The notes under the pieces: generated by a model
What the model saw: only the letters and a program-made list of their open reading frames with translations
Databases searched by the model: none
What the model was told of the DNA's origin: nothing
In this document: positions 63,082 through 64,000 of the stretch, one piece after another
Layout of the letters: the number at the start of each line of letters is the position of its first letter
Numbering within the stretch: position 1 is the stretch's first letter
DNA from: Clostridium transplantifaecale
GTDB taxonomy: Bacteria > Bacillota > Clostridia > Lachnospirales > Lachnospiraceae
DNA length: 64,000 bases
Direction of reading: 5' to 3'
Assembly (NCBI RefSeq): GCF_900626075.1
Contig: NZ_UYZY01000005.1
Coordinates: 1-64,000 of the forward strand
Program-made: the position numbers and the translations under genes

Positions 63082-64000
63082 ATGGGAACAGAAAAAAACA
63101 ATACAGGGAATGAGCATGTACTGGAAGTGTATACATTGGGGGGATTTGCACTCGTATACAACGGAAATGAGGTTATGCCCGGTAAGAGCGGAACATCAAA
63201 ACTGGTGCAGCTCCTGCAGCTTGTGTGGCTTCAGGGTGAAAAAGGTATCGGCAAGGATCAGCTGATGCGGCTGATTTTTGACAGAGACAATGTAATGGAT
63301 TTGAGCAACAGCCTCAATAATCTGATTTATCGTATGAGAAAGCAGATGGCATTGACGGGGATGCCCGAAGGCAATTATATCACTCTGCGGGATGGAATAT
63401 ATGTGACGGACGATACGGTAGAAGTACGGGTAGATGCTATCGAATTCGAGAAGATGGCGGAAAAAGCATCTGCCGCATCTTCGGAGACTGAGAAATACCA
63501 TGATTATCTGCATGCGGTGCAGTTGTACCGGGGTGAACTGCTGCCGGCAATTTCCACGGAAACCTGGGTTACCATGGAGAGCCTGCGTCTGAAACGTATT
63601 TATGACAGATGTGTGGATTGGCTTGGGAAGTATTTAAAGGAACAAAAAGATTATGATATGATGTACCATATTTATTCTAATGCGGCTAAACTCTATCCGT
63701 TCGACAGCTGGCAGGTTTCTCAGATTGACAGCCTGCTGTGCAAGGAAGAATACAAGGAAGCATATCGTTTATACGATAAAACAGTGCGCATGTATTCGGA
63801 TAAGATGGGACTCCCTCCGTCAAAGGAAATGCTGGATTGTTACAAGGCGATGGGAAAGAAATTTAAGAACCAGCCTGGTAATTTGCAAAAAATCCAGTCT
63901 GAATTAGCGGAAGAAGCGAAAGAACCTGAAAATTCCGGGGCAGGGGCTTACTATTGTTCATACCCCAGTTTTATCGATACATATCGTCTGTTAAGCCGCA
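63082..64000 (+). CDS. BTAD (SARP-like) transcriptional regulator 2 (runs off the window)
   Basis: A partial gene of at least 306 codons, open to the right edge. Starting at the ATG at 63082 it reads MGTEKNNTGNEHVLEVYTLG and continues GFALVYNGNEV, KLVQLLQLVWLQGEKGIGKDQLMRLIFDRDNV, then SLNNLIYRMRKQM. This is a clear homologue of the regulator at 47690, including the C-terminal YYCSYPSFIDTYRLLSR. It has the OmpR-type winged helix and BTAD domain. Together the pair flank the matrix operon; this one may control genes to the right as well. Confidence 0.85.
   Translation, partial: MGTEKNNTGNEHVLEVYTLGGFALVYNGNEVMPGKSGTSKLVQLLQLVWLQGEKGIGKDQLMRLIFDRDNVMDLSNSLNNLIYRMRKQMALTGMPEGNYITLRDGIYVTDDTVEVRVDAIEFEKMAEKASAASSETEKYHDYLHAVQLYRGELLPAISTETWVTMESLRLKRIYDRCVDWLGKYLKEQKDYDMMYHIYSNAAKLYPFDSWQVSQIDSLLCKEEYKEAYRLYDKTVRMYSDKMGLPPSKEMLDCYKAMGKKFKNQPGNLQKIQSELAEEAKEPENSGAGAYYCSYPSFIDTYRLLSR

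Noticed and set aside
63059..63265. 68-codon frame near the right end
   Set aside because: It overlaps the second BTAD regulator in another frame; the regulator's homology fixes the true frame.

Overview
The window looks like a chromosome segment of a gut Lachnospiraceae (Clostridium cluster XIVa-type Firmicute). Supporting signs are strong AGGAGG ribosome sites, a HrcA/CIRCE-controlled groES-groEL operon, sugar ABC systems without their own ATPase, BTAD (SARP-like) regulators and SipW-type secretion. Species cannot be fixed from sequence alone. No rRNA, tRNA or CRISPR was seen.

Layout. 1-2.6 kb: end of a repeat element, a nuclease-family gene with its core deleted, an ATPase and a methyltransferase. 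2.8-11.6 kb: a two-component system divergent from a sugar-type ABC operon that also carries an HlyD-like adaptor and a small exported protein. 11.6-13.7 kb: a candidate C-rich small RNA, then a tyrosine recombinase, a 23-bp inverted-repeat pair enclosing a promoter, and a small gene. This is a probable phase-variation switch, read here as OFF. 13.7-18.9 kb: a cupin/flavin-oxidase-like/ferredoxin fusion divergent from an APC permease, with the same operator-like palindrome inside both facing promoters, then TetR and IclR regulators. 19-22.3 kb: groES-groEL and another IclR regulator.

22.3-44.1 kb is an accessory region punctuated by three copies of a ~0.9-1.1 kb non-coding compound repeat (a fourth partial copy opens the window). 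Two copies are interrupted at the same 11-bp site by near-identical IS4-family elements. Between the repeats lie a probable 2-aminothiazoline-4-carboxylate to cysteine to sulfide operon, a DUF5131/PUA-like pair, and a DeoR-controlled sugar operon (BtpA-like, SIS, NagB-like, FGGY kinase, RbsABC-type transporter). 44.2-47.5 kb: DUF6106, guaB and YitT.

47.6-64 kb is the most striking block, a surface-fibre or matrix locus. It has a BTAD regulator, a small protein, a 1569-residue adhesin with two von Willebrand A domains, seven TasA/camelysin-like paralogues (the last with an LPKTG anchor), a SipW-type signal peptidase, a class B sortase, and a second BTAD regulator running off the window. The small first gene of this operon is related to the gene behind the invertible promoter at 13 kb, which may link the switch to this surface system.
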